Shown here: in pieces, positions 50,982 through 60,768 of the stretch
How positions within the stretch are numbered: position 1 is the stretch's first letter
Layout: every line of letters begins with the position of its first letter
Source: Pseudovibrio sp. JCM 19062
GTDB lineage: Bacteria; Pseudomonadota; Alphaproteobacteria; Rhizobiales; Stappiaceae
Assembly (NCBI GenBank): GCA_001310715.1
Contig: BAXV01000001.1
Span: forward strand, 124,001 to 188,000
Direction: 5' to 3'
DNA length: 64,000 nt
Notes under the pieces: model-generated
The model's input: the letters and a program-made list of their open reading frames with translations, nothing else
Database searches by the model: none
What the model was told of the DNA's origin: nothing
Program-made: the position numbers and the translations under genes

Positions 50982-52196
50982 ATGAACCAGCAAGTCAACA
51001 CATTGCGTTCAGGTCCGGATGATCGCGGACACTTTGGAGATTTTGGCGGTCGTTTCGTTGCTGAAACGCTCATGCCTTTGATCCTGGATCTGGAGAAGGC
51101 TTACAGCGACGCGAAAGCTGATCCGGCTTACGCGGCAGAGCTGAAGAACCTGAACACCCACTATACCGGTCGTCCATCTGCGCTGTATTTTGCTGAACGC
51201 CTGACTGAAGAGCTGGGCGGCGCGAAGATTTACTTTAAGCGCGATGAACTGAACCATACAGGTTCGCACAAAATCAACAACTGTATCGGCCAGATCCTGC
51301 TTGCCAAACGCATGGGCAAAACCCGTATTATCGCGGAGACCGGTGCTGGACAGCACGGCGTTGCAACGGCGACGGTTTGTGCGCGCTTTGGTTTGCCATG
51401 CGTTGTTTACATGGGTGCGACCGACGTTGAGCGTCAAAAGCCGAACGTGTTCCGCATGAAGCTTCTAGGAGCTGAAATTGTTCCCGTTACTGCCGGTGCT
51501 GGTACGCTTAAAGATGCGATGAACGAGGCGCTGCGTGACTGGGTGACAAACGTGGATGACACGTATTACCTGATCGGCACAGCTGCTGGCCCGCATCCGT
51601 ATCCGGAAATGGTGCGTGACTTCCAGTCTGTCATTGGTGAAGAAACCAAGAAGCAGCTGATGGAAGTAGAAGGCAGACTGCCGGATGCTCTTGTTGCGGC
51701 TGTTGGTGGTGGTTCTAACGCGATTGGTCTGTTCCATCCGTTCTTGGATGATCCGTCTGTCGAGATGTACGGCGTTGAAGCTGGTGGTAAAGGTCTTCAG
51801 GGTGAAGAGCATTGTGCCTCCCTGAATGCCGGCAAACCGGGCGTTTTGCATGGCAACCGCACCTATCTGCTTCAGGATGATGACGGTCAGATCCTTGAAG
51901 GACACTCAGTCTCCGCCGGTCTGGATTACCCCGGTATCGGCCCTGAGCATTCCTGGCTGAAGGATACTGGCCGCGTGAACTACGTGCCTGCGACGGATGA
52001 AGAAGCTCTGGATGCGTTCCAGATGCTGACCCGCGTTGAGGGTATCATTCCGGCTCTGGAGCCAAGCCATGCGCTGGCTCAGGTCATCAAGATGGCGCCG
52101 AAGATGGATAAAGACCAGATCATCGTCATGAACCTTTGTGGTCGTGGCGATAAGGACGTCTTCACCGTTGGCAAAATCCTTGGGTTTGACCTGTAA
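50982..52196 (+). CDS. trpB: Tryptophan synthase beta subunit
   Basis: PLP enzyme joining indole and serine. 404 residues, intact. PLP Lys in [45 protein letters not shown] (phosphate loop), [16 protein letters not shown] and [17 protein letters not shown] 50982 follows GGGAAGAG. Terminator at 52217. It follows trpF in a likely operon, while trpA is elsewhere. Confidence 0.96.
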   Translation: MNQQVNTLRSGPDDRGHFGDFGGRFVAETLMPLILDLEKAYSDAKADPAYAAELKNLNTHYTGRPSALYFAERLTEELGGAKIYFKRDELNHTGSHKINNCIGQILLAKRMGKTRIIAETGAGQHGVATATVCARFGLPCVVYMGATDVERQKPNVFRMKLLGAEIVPVTAGAGTLKDAMNEALRDWVTNVDDTYYLIGTAAGPHPYPEMVRDFQSVIGEETKKQLMEVEGRLPDALVAAVGGGSNAIGLFHPFLDDPSVEMYGVEAGGKGLQGEEHCASLNAGKPGVLHGNRTYLLQDDDGQILEGHSVSAGLDYPGIGPEHSWLKDTGRVNYVPATDEEALDAFQMLTRVEGIIPALEPSHALAQVIKMAPKMDKDQIIVMNLCGRGDKDVFTVGKILGFDL

Positions 52197-52216
52197 ATAC
52201 CTATGAATATTAAGAG

Positions 52217-52244
52217 AAAGGCGAGCACCTGGCTCGCCTTTTTT
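52217..52244 (+). terminator. Terminator of trpFB
   Basis: AAAGGCGAGC / GCTCGCCTTT, perfect 10-bp stem, loop ACCTG, then TTT; 20 bases after the stop. Confidence 0.9.
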
Positions 52245-52275
52245 ATTTCGTCCCATTGAATCGGATGTGAAACGA

Positions 52276-53186
52276 TCAACCTGTCGCTGCCAAGCCGTCA
52301 AGGACACCGGAAACACCAGCTTCCCAGCCAAGTATGGCGCGTTTGCGGGTGATGCCCCAGTGGTAGCCACACATGTTGCCTTTTGCGCCAAGAACGCGGT
52401 GGCAGGGAACGACAAAGGATAACGGGTTCTTTCCGACTGCTGTTCCAACAGCGCGCGATGCTTTGGAATTGCCAAGATTGCTCGCAATTTCGGAATAGGT
52501 GGTGGCTTTGCCCATTGGGATCTTCAGGAGCGTTTGCCAGACGCGGATTTCGAAGTCCGTTCCGATGAAGACGACGCGGAGAGGTTGTTCCTCACTCCAC
52601 TTGTTTGGTTCAAAGATGCGGGAAACGTAAGGCGCTGTCAGGTGTTGGCTTTCTTCAAACTGCGCGGCAGGCCAGCGCTCGCACATGTCGGCAAGTGCTT
52701 TGGCTTCCTCACCAGCATCGGCAAAGGCAAGGCCCGCCAGACCGCGCTCGGTGACCATCAGAAGCGCGATGCCGAATGGGCAGGGGTGGAAGCCCCAACT
52801 GATCTTGACGCCTTCTCCACGGCGCTTGTAGTCGCCAGGGGTCATGGCCTCATGGGTTACGAACAGATCATGCAGCGAGCCGGACCGGACAGGCCAACCT
52901 CAAGTGAGGCTTCGAGAATGCTTGCAGAATCTTGCAGAAGCGCGCGGGCATGGTCGATGGTGATCGCCTGCAGGAATTGCTTGGGGGTGATGCCTGCCCA
53001 TCTTGAAAACACGCGCTGAAGCTGGATCGGCTGGAGACCAACGCTGGCAGCTAACTCTTCCAGAGAAGGCTGCTCTCTCCAGTTCTCCGAAATACCTTGG
53101 AGGGTTTTCTGGACAACGCGGTAATCCTCAAGAGCGGCACTGTCTTCAATAAACGTACCATTTGCGAGCTTTTCTGCATTAAACAT
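52276..53186 (-). CDS. Ada-like AraC-HTH/O6-methylguanine-DNA methyltransferase, one apparent frameshift
   Basis: N-terminal AraC-type helix-turn-helix (LEELAASVGLQPIQLQRVFSRWAGITPKQFL) joined to an O6-alkylguanine methyltransferase with active-site Cys in VVPCHRVLGAKGNMCGY. The Ada zinc Cys domain is absent, so it is the shorter bifunctional form. One C is missing near 52877 (PARLHDLFVTHEAMTPGDY). ATG 53186, about 303 residues. Repairs alkylation damage and may regulate. The AGT motif lacks nothing obvious. Confidence 0.9.
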
Positions 53187-53292
53187 CTTCGATCACGGCT
53201 CTTAGATTTCAAATCTGATTTTGGAAATCTAATTGATCCGCAGCAGCAACACCACCCGAAACGCGAGCACTCGGGATTACAAGCTGTGGGGC

Positions 53293-53802
53293 CTAGGCGT
53301 GATCAAAGCCGCGATTGCGGGCAGAATGTATCGCTTTTGAAAATTCAGCAGCAAAGCTGGTTCTGTCGTCAGGGTTCAGGAAGGAACCAACGATCAGAAA
53401 AAGCTGGTCGGAGCGCACCAGAATACGGGTCACTCCGATATCTTCATCCCGTTCGATATGGAGCTTCATGTGAAACGGATTGAGAATGTACTCCTGAACT
53501 TCACCTTTGTAGGTGACGTGCTTCAGCCGGACTTCGAGTGGAGAAACGCTGATTTCCTCGTAGGTTTCAGCGGCTGCGAAGTTTTGTCTGAAAGCAAGCC
53601 AGAGGAACAAGATTGGCAGAGCAAGGAGGATAGGAGCTGGCCACATGCCCATCAGAACGAGCATGAGCGAGTAAGCCCCGGCAACTGCACCTGCACACCA
53701 AAGGACCATGTTCACTCCTTCGCGAGACAGCGAGCGGTGCGGTGTCAGAACAGCCTGAAAGAAAGGGGGATAACGCTCTTGCTTTTCTAAATCATGGGGC
53801 AT
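53293..53802 (-). CDS. DUF2244 membrane protein
   Basis: DUF2244 family; function unknown. Two hydrophobic helices (about residues 30-70) followed by a soluble part, with family segment FQAVLTPHRSLSREG and YILNPFHMKLHIERDEDIG. ATG 53802 was chosen because the alignment with the family begins at MPHDLEKQERYPPFFQ; an upstream ATG (53865) adds a charged tail that overlaps the nth control region. Divergent from nth. About 169 residues. Confidence 0.82.
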   Translation of the reverse strand: MPHDLEKQERYPPFFQAVLTPHRSLSREGVNMVLWCAGAVAGAYSLMLVLMGMWPAPILLALPILFLWLAFRQNFAAAETYEEISVSPLEVRLKHVTYKGEVQEYILNPFHMKLHIERDEDIGVTRILVRSDQLFLIVGSFLNPDDRTSFAAEFSKAIHSARNRGFDHA

Positions 53803-53902
53803 TGGTGCTATTTCGCACTCTGTTTCATTGCTACTCTTGCTTCTTTCGGAGTATAGAGCTTTCACAGCCTACGCAAAGTCACTTATTTCCCTTGAGAGTC
53901 CT

Positions 53903-54622
53903 ATGGTTGACGCCACGAAAACAAATAAGGTTGTATCTTCTTTCAATGCACGCAAAAAGACAATTTCCCGATCAAGGTATTCTAAAGCCGAGATCTACGA
54001 AATCTTTGCGACCTTCGAAAAAGACAACCCTGAACCTGAAGGAGAACTCAACCACAGCAATGAGTTCACTCTGCTGGTGGCTGTTGTACTCTCAGCTCAG
54101 GCGACCGATGTCGGGGTAAATAAGGCGACGAAGCATCTGTTCCAGATTGCTGATACGCCTGAGAAAATGGTGGCGCTTGGCGAGGACAAGATCCGCGAAG
54201 AGATTCGTACAATCGGGCTTTACAAGAACAAGGCGAAGAATACGTACCTGCTCTCTAAGATGCTGATTGAGCAACACGGGGGACAGGTTCCACAGACCCG
54301 CGAGGAACTGGAGGCTTTGCCCGGCGTTGGACGGAAAACGGCAAATGTTGTGCTGAATATTGCTTTCGGTCAGCCAACGATTGCAGTCGATACGCACCTT
54401 TTCCGGATTGCGAACAGAATCGGCCTTGCTCCTGGCAAGACACCGCTGGATGTCGAAACGAAGCTGGAAAAAGTTATTCCGCCAGAATTCATCCAGCACG
54501 CGCACCATTGGCTTATTCTGCATGGCCGCTACATCTGTAAGGCCCGCAAACCGGCTTGCGATCGCTGCATCATCTATGATCTTTGCAAGAGCAAAGAGAA
54601 AATCCTGAAGGGAACTGGTTAA
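53903..54622 (+). CDS. nth: Endonuclease III
   Basis: Base-excision repair glycosylase/AP-lyase for oxidised pyrimidines. HhH motif LPGVGRKTANVVLNIAFG holds the catalytic Lys, VDTHLFRIANRIG the catalytic Asp, and the [4Fe-4S] cluster reads CKARKPACDRCIIYDLC. ATG 53903 chosen at the family start; 239 residues. Intact. Convergent with irr (15 bases between stops). Confidence 0.94.
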   Translation: MVDATKTNKVVSSFNARKKTISRSRYSKAEIYEIFATFEKDNPEPEGELNHSNEFTLLVAVVLSAQATDVGVNKATKHLFQIADTPEKMVALGEDKIREEIRTIGLYKNKAKNTYLLSKMLIEQHGGQVPQTREELEALPGVGRKTANVVLNIAFGQPTIAVDTHLFRIANRIGLAPGKTPLDVETKLEKVIPPEFIQHAHHWLILHGRYICKARKPACDRCIIYDLCKSKEKILKGTG

Positions 54623-54637
54623 GTAGAAGCAGAGCCT

Positions 54638-55069
54638 TTACTGCAGCTGCTTCTTACGGAGGCGAACCACGACTTCCACTCGGGAGATTTCCATTCCTTC
54701 AGGGGGCACTGGCAAGTTGTCCAAGGTCAGGCCGCTGTCTGGAATATCAATCACACGGTTCTCATCTTCCAAGAAGAAATGGTGATGCTCGGAGGTGTTG
54801 GTGTCGAAGTAAGTCTTTGTTCCTTCAACAGCAACTTCGCGCAGCAAACCAACTTCAGTGAACTGATGGAGCGTGTTGTAGACCGTTGCCAGAGAGACAG
54901 GCACGTTGGCAAGAATAGCTTCTTCGTGAAGGACTTCCGCCGAGATATGGCGATTACCCTGAGAATAAAGAAGCTCAGCCAGTGCTACGCGCTGACGTGT
55001 AGGGCGGAGACCTGCGTCTCTTAGCATCCCTGTTACATCCTGATGTTCGTAAGCAATCTGCGAGCTCAT
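54638..55069 (-). CDS. irr: Iron response regulator Irr (Fur family)
   Basis: Heme-controlled Fur-family regulator of iron genes in Rhizobiales. 143 residues. HTH around HEEAILANVPVSLATVYNTL; the metal/heme His cluster is SEHHHFF. The protein has no Cys at all, so the N-terminal heme regulatory motif (GCPWHD) of Bradyrhizobium Irr is absent, as in many other Irr. Family identity is strongly supported by placement beside fabA. ATG 55069. Intact. Confidence 0.9.
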   Translation of the reverse strand: MSSQIAYEHQDVTGMLRDAGLRPTRQRVALAELLYSQGNRHISAEVLHEEAILANVPVSLATVYNTLHQFTEVGLLREVAVEGTKTYFDTNTSEHHHFFLEDENRVIDIPDSGLTLDNLPVPPEGMEISRVEVVVRLRKKQLQ

Positions 55070-55437
55070 TTTTTTCCTACTATAGTTTTTAAGGGTGCCG
55101 ATGGTCTATCACCTACACACCATTTCTACCAGCTTAGATTAAAAGCAACCTATTGACCTGCACCCAAGCACTCTCAATATTAGGGAGGATAACCCTTGAT
55201 AGATCGAGTTGAAAACAGCTGGGACAAACGGACTGCTTATAACAATAATAAGAATAGTATAAGTTAAACACAACTGCGTACATTGAGCACACGCAAACTC
55301 ACATACATCGCTCTTTCGATATTCGGGTACGTGTGCTAGGAAGGCCCGAACAGTTAATACTTAGAACCATCGTTACGTTTAGGTAAGATGAACTACGTTT
55401 TCTGGCCTCAACAAACGACAAATTATGCGGGAATAGA
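55070..55437. promoter_or_regulatory. irr/fabA divergent region
   Basis: 368 bases, AT-rich, must carry both promoters. An imperfect palindromic stretch CTTATAACAATAATAAG lies near 55237-55253. A candidate 23-codon ORF (TTG at about 55196 with GGGAGG upstream, MIDRVENSWDKRTAY) is weak and not called as a gene. No certain Irr box (ICE) was identified. Confidence 0.4.
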
Positions 55438-55953
55438 ATGCACGACAAGCGTTCAAGCTACGATAAAGAAGCACTGCTGGCCTGTGGTCGCGGTGAGCTG
55501 TTTGGCAAAGGCAATGCACAATTGCCACTTCCTCCGATGCTGATGTTTGATCGCATCACCGAGATTTCTGAGGAAGGTGGCGAGTACGGCAAGGGTGTAA
55601 TTCGGTCAGAATTCGACATCAACCCAGATCTCTGGTTCTTTGAATGTCACTTTCAGGGCGACCCTGTAATGCCTGGTTGCCTTGGCTTGGATGCTCTTTG
55701 GCAGATGACTGGCTTCTACCTTGGATGGTTGGGTGAACCGGGCCGTGGTCGTGCACTTTCTACCGGTGAAGTTAAATTTACAGGTCAGGTTACTCCTGAC
55801 GTAAAAATGCTGGAATTTGGCGTTGATATGAAGCGCGTGATGCGCTCCCGCCTGAAACTGGCAATTGCTGACGGCTGGGTAAAAGCCGATGGTGAAACTA
55901 TTTTCGTTGCGAAAGACCTACGTGTTGGTCTGTTCCAAGACGAAGAAAAATAA
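55438..55953 (+). CDS. fabA: 3-hydroxydecanoyl-ACP dehydratase/isomerase FabA
   Basis: Makes the cis double bond of unsaturated fatty acids. 171 residues, intact. Active site [24 protein letters not shown] with catalytic His and Asp. ATG 55438 follows GGGAA. First of fabA-fabB-fabI. Confidence 0.95.
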   Translation: MHDKRSSYDKEALLACGRGELFGKGNAQLPLPPMLMFDRITEISEEGGEYGKGVIRSEFDINPDLWFFECHFQGDPVMPGCLGLDALWQMTGFYLGWLGEPGRGRALSTGEVKFTGQVTPDVKMLEFGVDMKRVMRSRLKLAIADGWVKADGETIFVAKDLRVGLFQDEEK

Positions 55954-56044
55954 GTTTTCAGATTGCGCGGGGGTTCGTCATGTATAGTGATGAACTTTTT
56001 GGAATTGGGTTCATTTGGACCATTTATCCCACGGGAGACCTTAG

Positions 56045-57261
56045 ATGAGGCGTGTGGTTATTACTGGTATGGGTATTGTTTCTCCTCTTGGCAACAATGC
56101 TGAAGAGGTTAAACAGAGCCTTTACGAAGGTAAATCCGGCATCGTTGCCGCCGAGGACTATGAGAAGCTTGGCTTCCGTTGTCAGGTTCACGGTGCCCCA
56201 AAGATTGACCCGCTGGAAGCTCTTGGCCGCCGTACCGCTCGTTTTATGGGTAAAGGATCTGCATGGAACTATATGGCCATGGAGCAGGCGATCGAGGATG
56301 CTGGCCTGAATGAAGACCAGGTGAGCAATGAGCGCACCGGGCTGATCATGGCTCTGGTGGTCCATCCACCAAAACCATCGTTGAAGCTGCTGACATCACT
56401 CGCGAAAAAGGTCCACGTCGTATTGGGCCAACCGCAGTTCCGAAAGCAATGAGCTCCACGAACTCCGCGACCCTTGCTACGCCTTTCAAGATTCACGGCG
56501 TCAACTACTCCATCTCCGCAGCTTGTGCGACAACCAACATCTGTATTGGTAACGCATTCGAGCTGATCCAATGGGGCAAGCAGGATGTGATTTTTGCGGG
56601 CGGTGGTGAAGAACTGGACTGGAGCCTCTCCAACCTGTTTGATGCTATGGGCGCAATGTCCTCAAAGTACAATGACACTCCGTCTACCGCTTCTCGTCCG
56701 TATGACAAGAACCGTGATGGCTTTGTTATTGCTGGAGGAGGCGGCGTTCTGGTTCTTGAAGAACTTGAGCATGCGAAAGCGCGCGGCGCCAAAATCTACG
56801 CAGAAATCGTAGGGTATGGCCAGACCTCTGACGGTCACGACATGGTTGCACCAAGCGGCGAAGGCGCAGCACGCTGCATGAAGATTGCGTTGAAAGACGT
56901 TGATTGCGACGTTGACTACATCAATCCGCACGCAACTTCTACCCCAGTGGGCGACACCAAAGAGATCGAAGCAATCCGCTCTGTCTTCGGTGATAAGGTT
57001 CCGCCAATTTCTGCGACCAAAGCCCTGTCCGGACACTCCCTGGGTGCTGCTGGCGTTCATGAAGCAATCTATTCTTTGCTTATGATGGAAGGCAAGTTCA
57101 TTGCGGCTTCTGCCCATATTGAAGAATTGGATCCGGATTTTGAGGATATGCCAATCGTAAGAGAACGCGTAGATAATGTAGAGCTAAACTGCGTCCTTTC
57201 AAACGGCTTTGGATTTGGCGGCACCAACGCTACCGTCGTGTTTAAGCGATTTAAAGACTAA
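56045..57261 (+). CDS. fabB: 3-oxoacyl-ACP synthase I FabB, one apparent frameshift
   Basis: Condensing enzyme for elongating unsaturated fatty acids. N-terminal [17 protein letters not shown]; active-site Cys in [10 protein letters not shown]; catalytic His in [11 protein letters not shown] and [14 protein letters not shown]. One G missing near 56348 ([12 protein letters not shown]). About 405 residues. Ends 56 bases before fabI. Essential in bacteria that rely on FabA/B, so the shift must be artefact. Confidence 0.95.
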
Positions 57262-57317
57262 GTTTTAAGGAGTTGGGGTTACTCAACTCCTTCGAGCATT
57301 GATTACAGGAGTTCTCT

Positions 57318-58144
57318 ATGAGCAAGCTTATGCAAGGCAAGCGTGGTCTGATTATGGCGTTGCCAATGATCACAGCATTGCCTGGAGCATTGCCAAGGCT
57401 CTTGCTGCACAGGGCGCTGAAATGGCGTTCACCTACCAAGGTGACGCATTTGGCCGTCGTGTTAAGCCACTTGCGGATAGTGTCGGTTGTGACACACTGA
57501 TTCCCTGCGATGTGGAAGACATTGACAGCGTAGATAATGTTTTCGCGCAGCTGAAAGAGAAATGGGGAACTATCGATTTCCTCGTGCACGCCATTGCATT
57601 CTCAGACAAAAACGAGCTGCGTGGCCGTTATGCTGACACCTCTCGCGCAAATTTTGCCCGCACCATGCAGATCTCCTGTTTCTCGTTTACAGAGATCGCA
57701 AAGCGTGCGGCTGAGTTGATGCCAAATGGTGGCTCAATGCTAACCCTGACTTATGGTGGTGCAACCAGTGTGATGCCTAACTACAACGTCATGGGCGTTG
57801 CCAAGGCTGCTCTGGAAGCATCAGTGCGCTATCTTGCAATGGACTTTGGTGAGAAGGGTATTCGTGTGAACGCGATGTCTGCAGGTCCGGTTCGTACACT
57901 TGCTGGTGCTGGCGTCTCTGATGCTCGCTTGATGTTCAACTTCCAGCAGAATAACTCTCCGCTGAAGCATACTGTCACAAACGAACAGCTTGGTGGGTCT
58001 GGTCTCTATCTACTTTCCGACTTGTCCGGCGGCGTAACCGGTGAGATTCACTTTGTGGATTCTGGTTACAACATCGTTTCTATGCCACGCTTGGAAGCAT
58101 TGAAAACTGCTGACAAATTGACGCGGGATAGTGACAAAACCTGA
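57318..58144 (+). CDS. fabI: Enoyl-ACP reductase FabI, one apparent frameshift
   Basis: NADH-dependent enoyl-ACP reductase (SDR). GKRGLIMGVANDHSIAWSIA, FTYQGDAFGRRV, FLVHAIAFSDKNELRGRYADTS, LTYGGATSVMPNYNVMGVAKAALEASVRYLA hold the Tyr-x6-Lys active site, and NAMSAGPVRTLA follows. One G missing near 57358. ATG 57318 follows GGAG. About 275 residues. Terminator at 58173. Confidence 0.95.
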
Positions 58145-58172
58145 GTCTTTTTCCAAACGTATGTTCTACAAA

Positions 58173-58204
58173 AAAGCCTCTGAGAAAACTCAGAGGCTTT
58201 TTTG
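58173..58204 (+). terminator. Terminator of fabABI
   Basis: AAAGCCTCTGAG / CTCAGAGGCTTT, perfect 12-bp stem with loop AAAA, followed by TTT; 28 bases after the stop. Bidirectional in principle. Confidence 0.92.
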
Positions 58205-58222
58205 ATTAGTTGATCTCTTGGG

Positions 58223-58771
58223 TCAGTTATTGATTGTCTCGTTTTTATAAACGCCAAACAGTCTGCTCTGATCAACCCAGCCTTCAAAATCCTTACCGGA
58301 AACACGGCAATAGCCGTCTTTACACTCTACCACACCAGCAAGGACCAAAGGCTCAAGATACGCAATAATTTCTTCATTGGGACCCGGACGCTTACGCAGT
58401 GGTGTGGTTTCAATCGTATCTTCCAACCAAGGTGTTACCAGCGCAGAGCGATAGCCTGTCAGCAGGGTTTTGAACACCCAGCCATCCTTGCCTTCCCAAT
58501 CACGGATCCGGCGCCAGTCGTCATATTCCTGTATGACTTCCACCGGCAGCCTGCTGCGAATAAAGGTCCAACCAATCTCGTGGTTTCTGCTCGGGCCTTT
58601 CCGAACGTTCACACGATCTGATTTAAGGCTAACAAAACGTGGAACTGGAAGACCAGATACACCTGAACCGCCAGACTGAGCCTGAACCGTCATTGCAGAT
58701 GGTAAAACAAGGAGAAATAATAGAAAAGCAGTTGCAAGGGCACCCAGAGCACGAAAACGTATATTTTTCAT
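58223..58771 (-). CDS. Secreted SH3-domain protein
   Basis: Export signal (LGALATAFLLFLLVLPSAMTVQAQ) and two SH3_3-like segments: SDRVNVRKGPSRNHEIGWTF with GWVFKTLL, then PNEEIIAYLEPLVLAGVVECKDGYCRVSGKDFEGWVDQSRLFG. About 182 residues from ATG 58771. Intact. Similar proteins are annotated as SH3-domain periplasmic proteins of unknown role. It is convergent with fabI. Confidence 0.82.
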   Translation of the reverse strand: MKNIRFRALGALATAFLLFLLVLPSAMTVQAQSGGSGVSGLPVPRFVSLKSDRVNVRKGPSRNHEIGWTFIRSRLPVEVIQEYDDWRRIRDWEGKDGWVFKTLLTGYRSALVTPWLEDTIETTPLRKRPGPNEEIIAYLEPLVLAGVVECKDGYCRVSGKDFEGWVDQSRLFGVYKNETINN

Positions 58772-58792
58772 AGCGATACCAAAATTCCCCAT

Positions 58793-59020
58793 CGGCTAAT
58801 CCGTAATTTTAACTAAAATCGAGACACAAGTATCATACCTTAGATCTCGCGATTTCCGATAGTGGCTGCTATTAGATGTAGACGTGTTTTACAAGTCTTG
58901 TTTTCACCGGAACATTTGGTAAGGAAACTTTGACAGCCTTAAGACCTTTGGGACATTGACTCATATGTAGATTAGGGCAGGTTTAAAAAAACTTCGGATT
59001 TTTGACAGAAGGCGGGGACG
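58793..59020. other. Divergent spacer
   Basis: 228 bases between the SH3 gene and the hydroxyacid dehydrogenase gene, divergent. Some A/T-rich runs; no clear promoter boxes. Confidence 0.3.
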
Positions 59021-60006
59021 ATGCCGAAAAAGAAGCCTATTGTGGTTGTGACACGAAAGCTGCCGGATGTGGTCGAAACTCGGATGCGCGAGCTTTTCGA
59101 CACGCGACTGAATGAGCAAGACAAACCGTTCACACAAGCAGAGCTCGTGGAAGCCGTCAAAATTGCGGATGTTCTCGTCCCCACGGTTACGGATCGTATT
59201 GACGCGTCGATTCTGGCTCAGGCTGGACCAAACCTGAAAATGATCGCCAACTTCGGTAACGGCGTCGATAATATCGACGTTGCCTCAGCTAATAACCGCG
59301 GTATTGCTGTCACTAATACCGCTGGCGTGATGACTGAAGATACCGCAGATATGACCATGGCGCTCATTCTTGCCGTTCCACGTCGTCTTTCTGAAGGCAT
59401 GAGAAAGATCGAGAACAAGGAATGGGACGGCTGGTCCCCGACCTGGATGCTCGGTCGCCGGATCTGGGGTAAACGCCTCGGCATTATCGGTATGGGTAGG
59501 ATCGGTCAGGCGGTCGCCAGACGCGCAAAGGCGTTTGGGATGTCTATCCATTACCACAATCGAATTCGCGAGCCACTGGAGCTTGAAGAGCAGCTGGAGG
59601 CTACTTTCTGGGAGAGCCTGGACCAGATGCTTGCGCGTATGGATGTCGTCTCCATCCATTGTCCGCACACACCTGGCACATACCACTTGCTCTCTGCACG
59701 TCGTTTGAAGCTGATGAAGCCGGATGCTTACATCGTGAACACTGCGCGTGGTGAGATCGTCGATGAAAACGCACTGATCCGTCAGATCGAAGCTGGCGAG
59801 CTTGCTGGCGCAGCGCTTGATGTGTTTGAGCATGAGCCGGCCATCAATCCAAAGCTAGTGGCTTCTGACAAGGTTGTTGTGCTGCCTCACATGGGTTCAG
59901 CGACCATTGAAGGGCGTATTGATATGGGTGAGAAGGTTATCATCAATATCAAAGCCTTCATGATGGGCATCGTCCACCGGATCGCGTACTCCCATCCATG
60001 CTGTGA
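59021..60006 (+). CDS. D-2-hydroxyacid dehydrogenase (glyoxylate/hydroxypyruvate reductase type), one apparent frameshift
   Basis: NAD(P)-dependent reductase. NAD loop LGIIGMGRIGQAVARRAKAFGM; catalytic Arg in NTARGEIVDE, Glu in DVFEHEP and His in LPHMGSATIEG. One base is missing near 59962 in the tail; restored, it ends MDGHRPPDRVLPSML with stop at 60006. As written it overruns into the next gene. ATG 59021. Likely GRHPR/GhrA type, about 328 residues. Substrate uncertain. Confidence 0.9.
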
Positions 60007-60015
60007 TAAAAGATT

Positions 60016-60046
60016 GAAGCGCTTCAGATTTCTGGAGCGCTTTTTG
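60016..60046 (+). terminator. Terminator after the hydroxyacid dehydrogenase gene
   Basis: AAGCGCTTCAG / CTGGAGCGCTT (one G-T pair), loop ATTT, followed by TTTG. 10 bases after the corrected stop. Confidence 0.8.
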
Positions 60047-60054
60047 TTTGAAGC

Positions 60055-60766
60055 CTATTTCAGGTACTTGTTCCAGGCAGGGTCATTTTTCATACCTGCA
60101 AGAAACTTGGCGTGGGCTTCGATTTCTTCTTCTGACAGGGGAGGGGCGAGCGGGACTGGGCGCTGCTTAGCTGCGATGCGTTTTCCAGCCTCGTCTTGAT
60201 TGGTGGTATCAAGGTCAATGGCCTCATCATCTGGCATCAGAACGAGATTTTTTTTGCTTGCCGCCGTTCAGTTCGAGATAAACTTCAGCCAGCAATTCAG
60301 CATCAAGCAACGCGCCGTGGTAGACGCGTTTGGAGTTATCTATGCCAAAGCGCGAACAGAGTGCATCAAGCGAGACAGAGCCGGTGGTGAACTTTCTGCG
60401 CGCCAGTTTAAGCGTGTCCAACACCTGAGTGTTTGGAATCTTTGGCTTATTACATCGACCGAGCTCCATGTTGATGAAGCCCATATCGAACGGTGCGTTG
60501 TGAATGACCAGACGGGCATCACCAACAAAATCGAGGAATTCATCGGCAACATCCGCGAAGACTGGCTTGTCTGAGAGAAATTCCGCCGAAAGACCGTGAA
60601 TGCGGAAAGCTTCTTGCGGCATATCCCGCTGTGGGTTGACGTAGAGATGGCAGATACGGCCGGTCGGGATAAAGTTGATGAGCTCCACTCCACCGATTTC
60701 AACCAGTCTGTCACCATCAAGCGGGTTCAGGCCTGTGGTTTCCGTATCGAAGGAGATTTCACGCAT
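60055..60766 (-). CDS. dnaQ: DNA polymerase III epsilon subunit, one apparent frameshift
   Basis: Proofreading 3'-5' exonuclease. Motif I FDTETTGLNP, ExoIII-type motif region IHNAPFDMGFINMEL, and motif with VYHGALLDAELLAEVYLEL. In a run of eight T at 60248-60255 one is extra; with seven, the frame continues into a segment, KRIAAKQRPVPLAPPLSEEEIEAHAKF, that matches the usual alphaproteobacterial DnaQ C-terminus. It therefore absorbs what would look like a separate 60-residue ORF. About 237 residues. Upstream neighbour coaE is 2 bases away. Confidence 0.92.
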
Positions 60767-60768
60767 AA

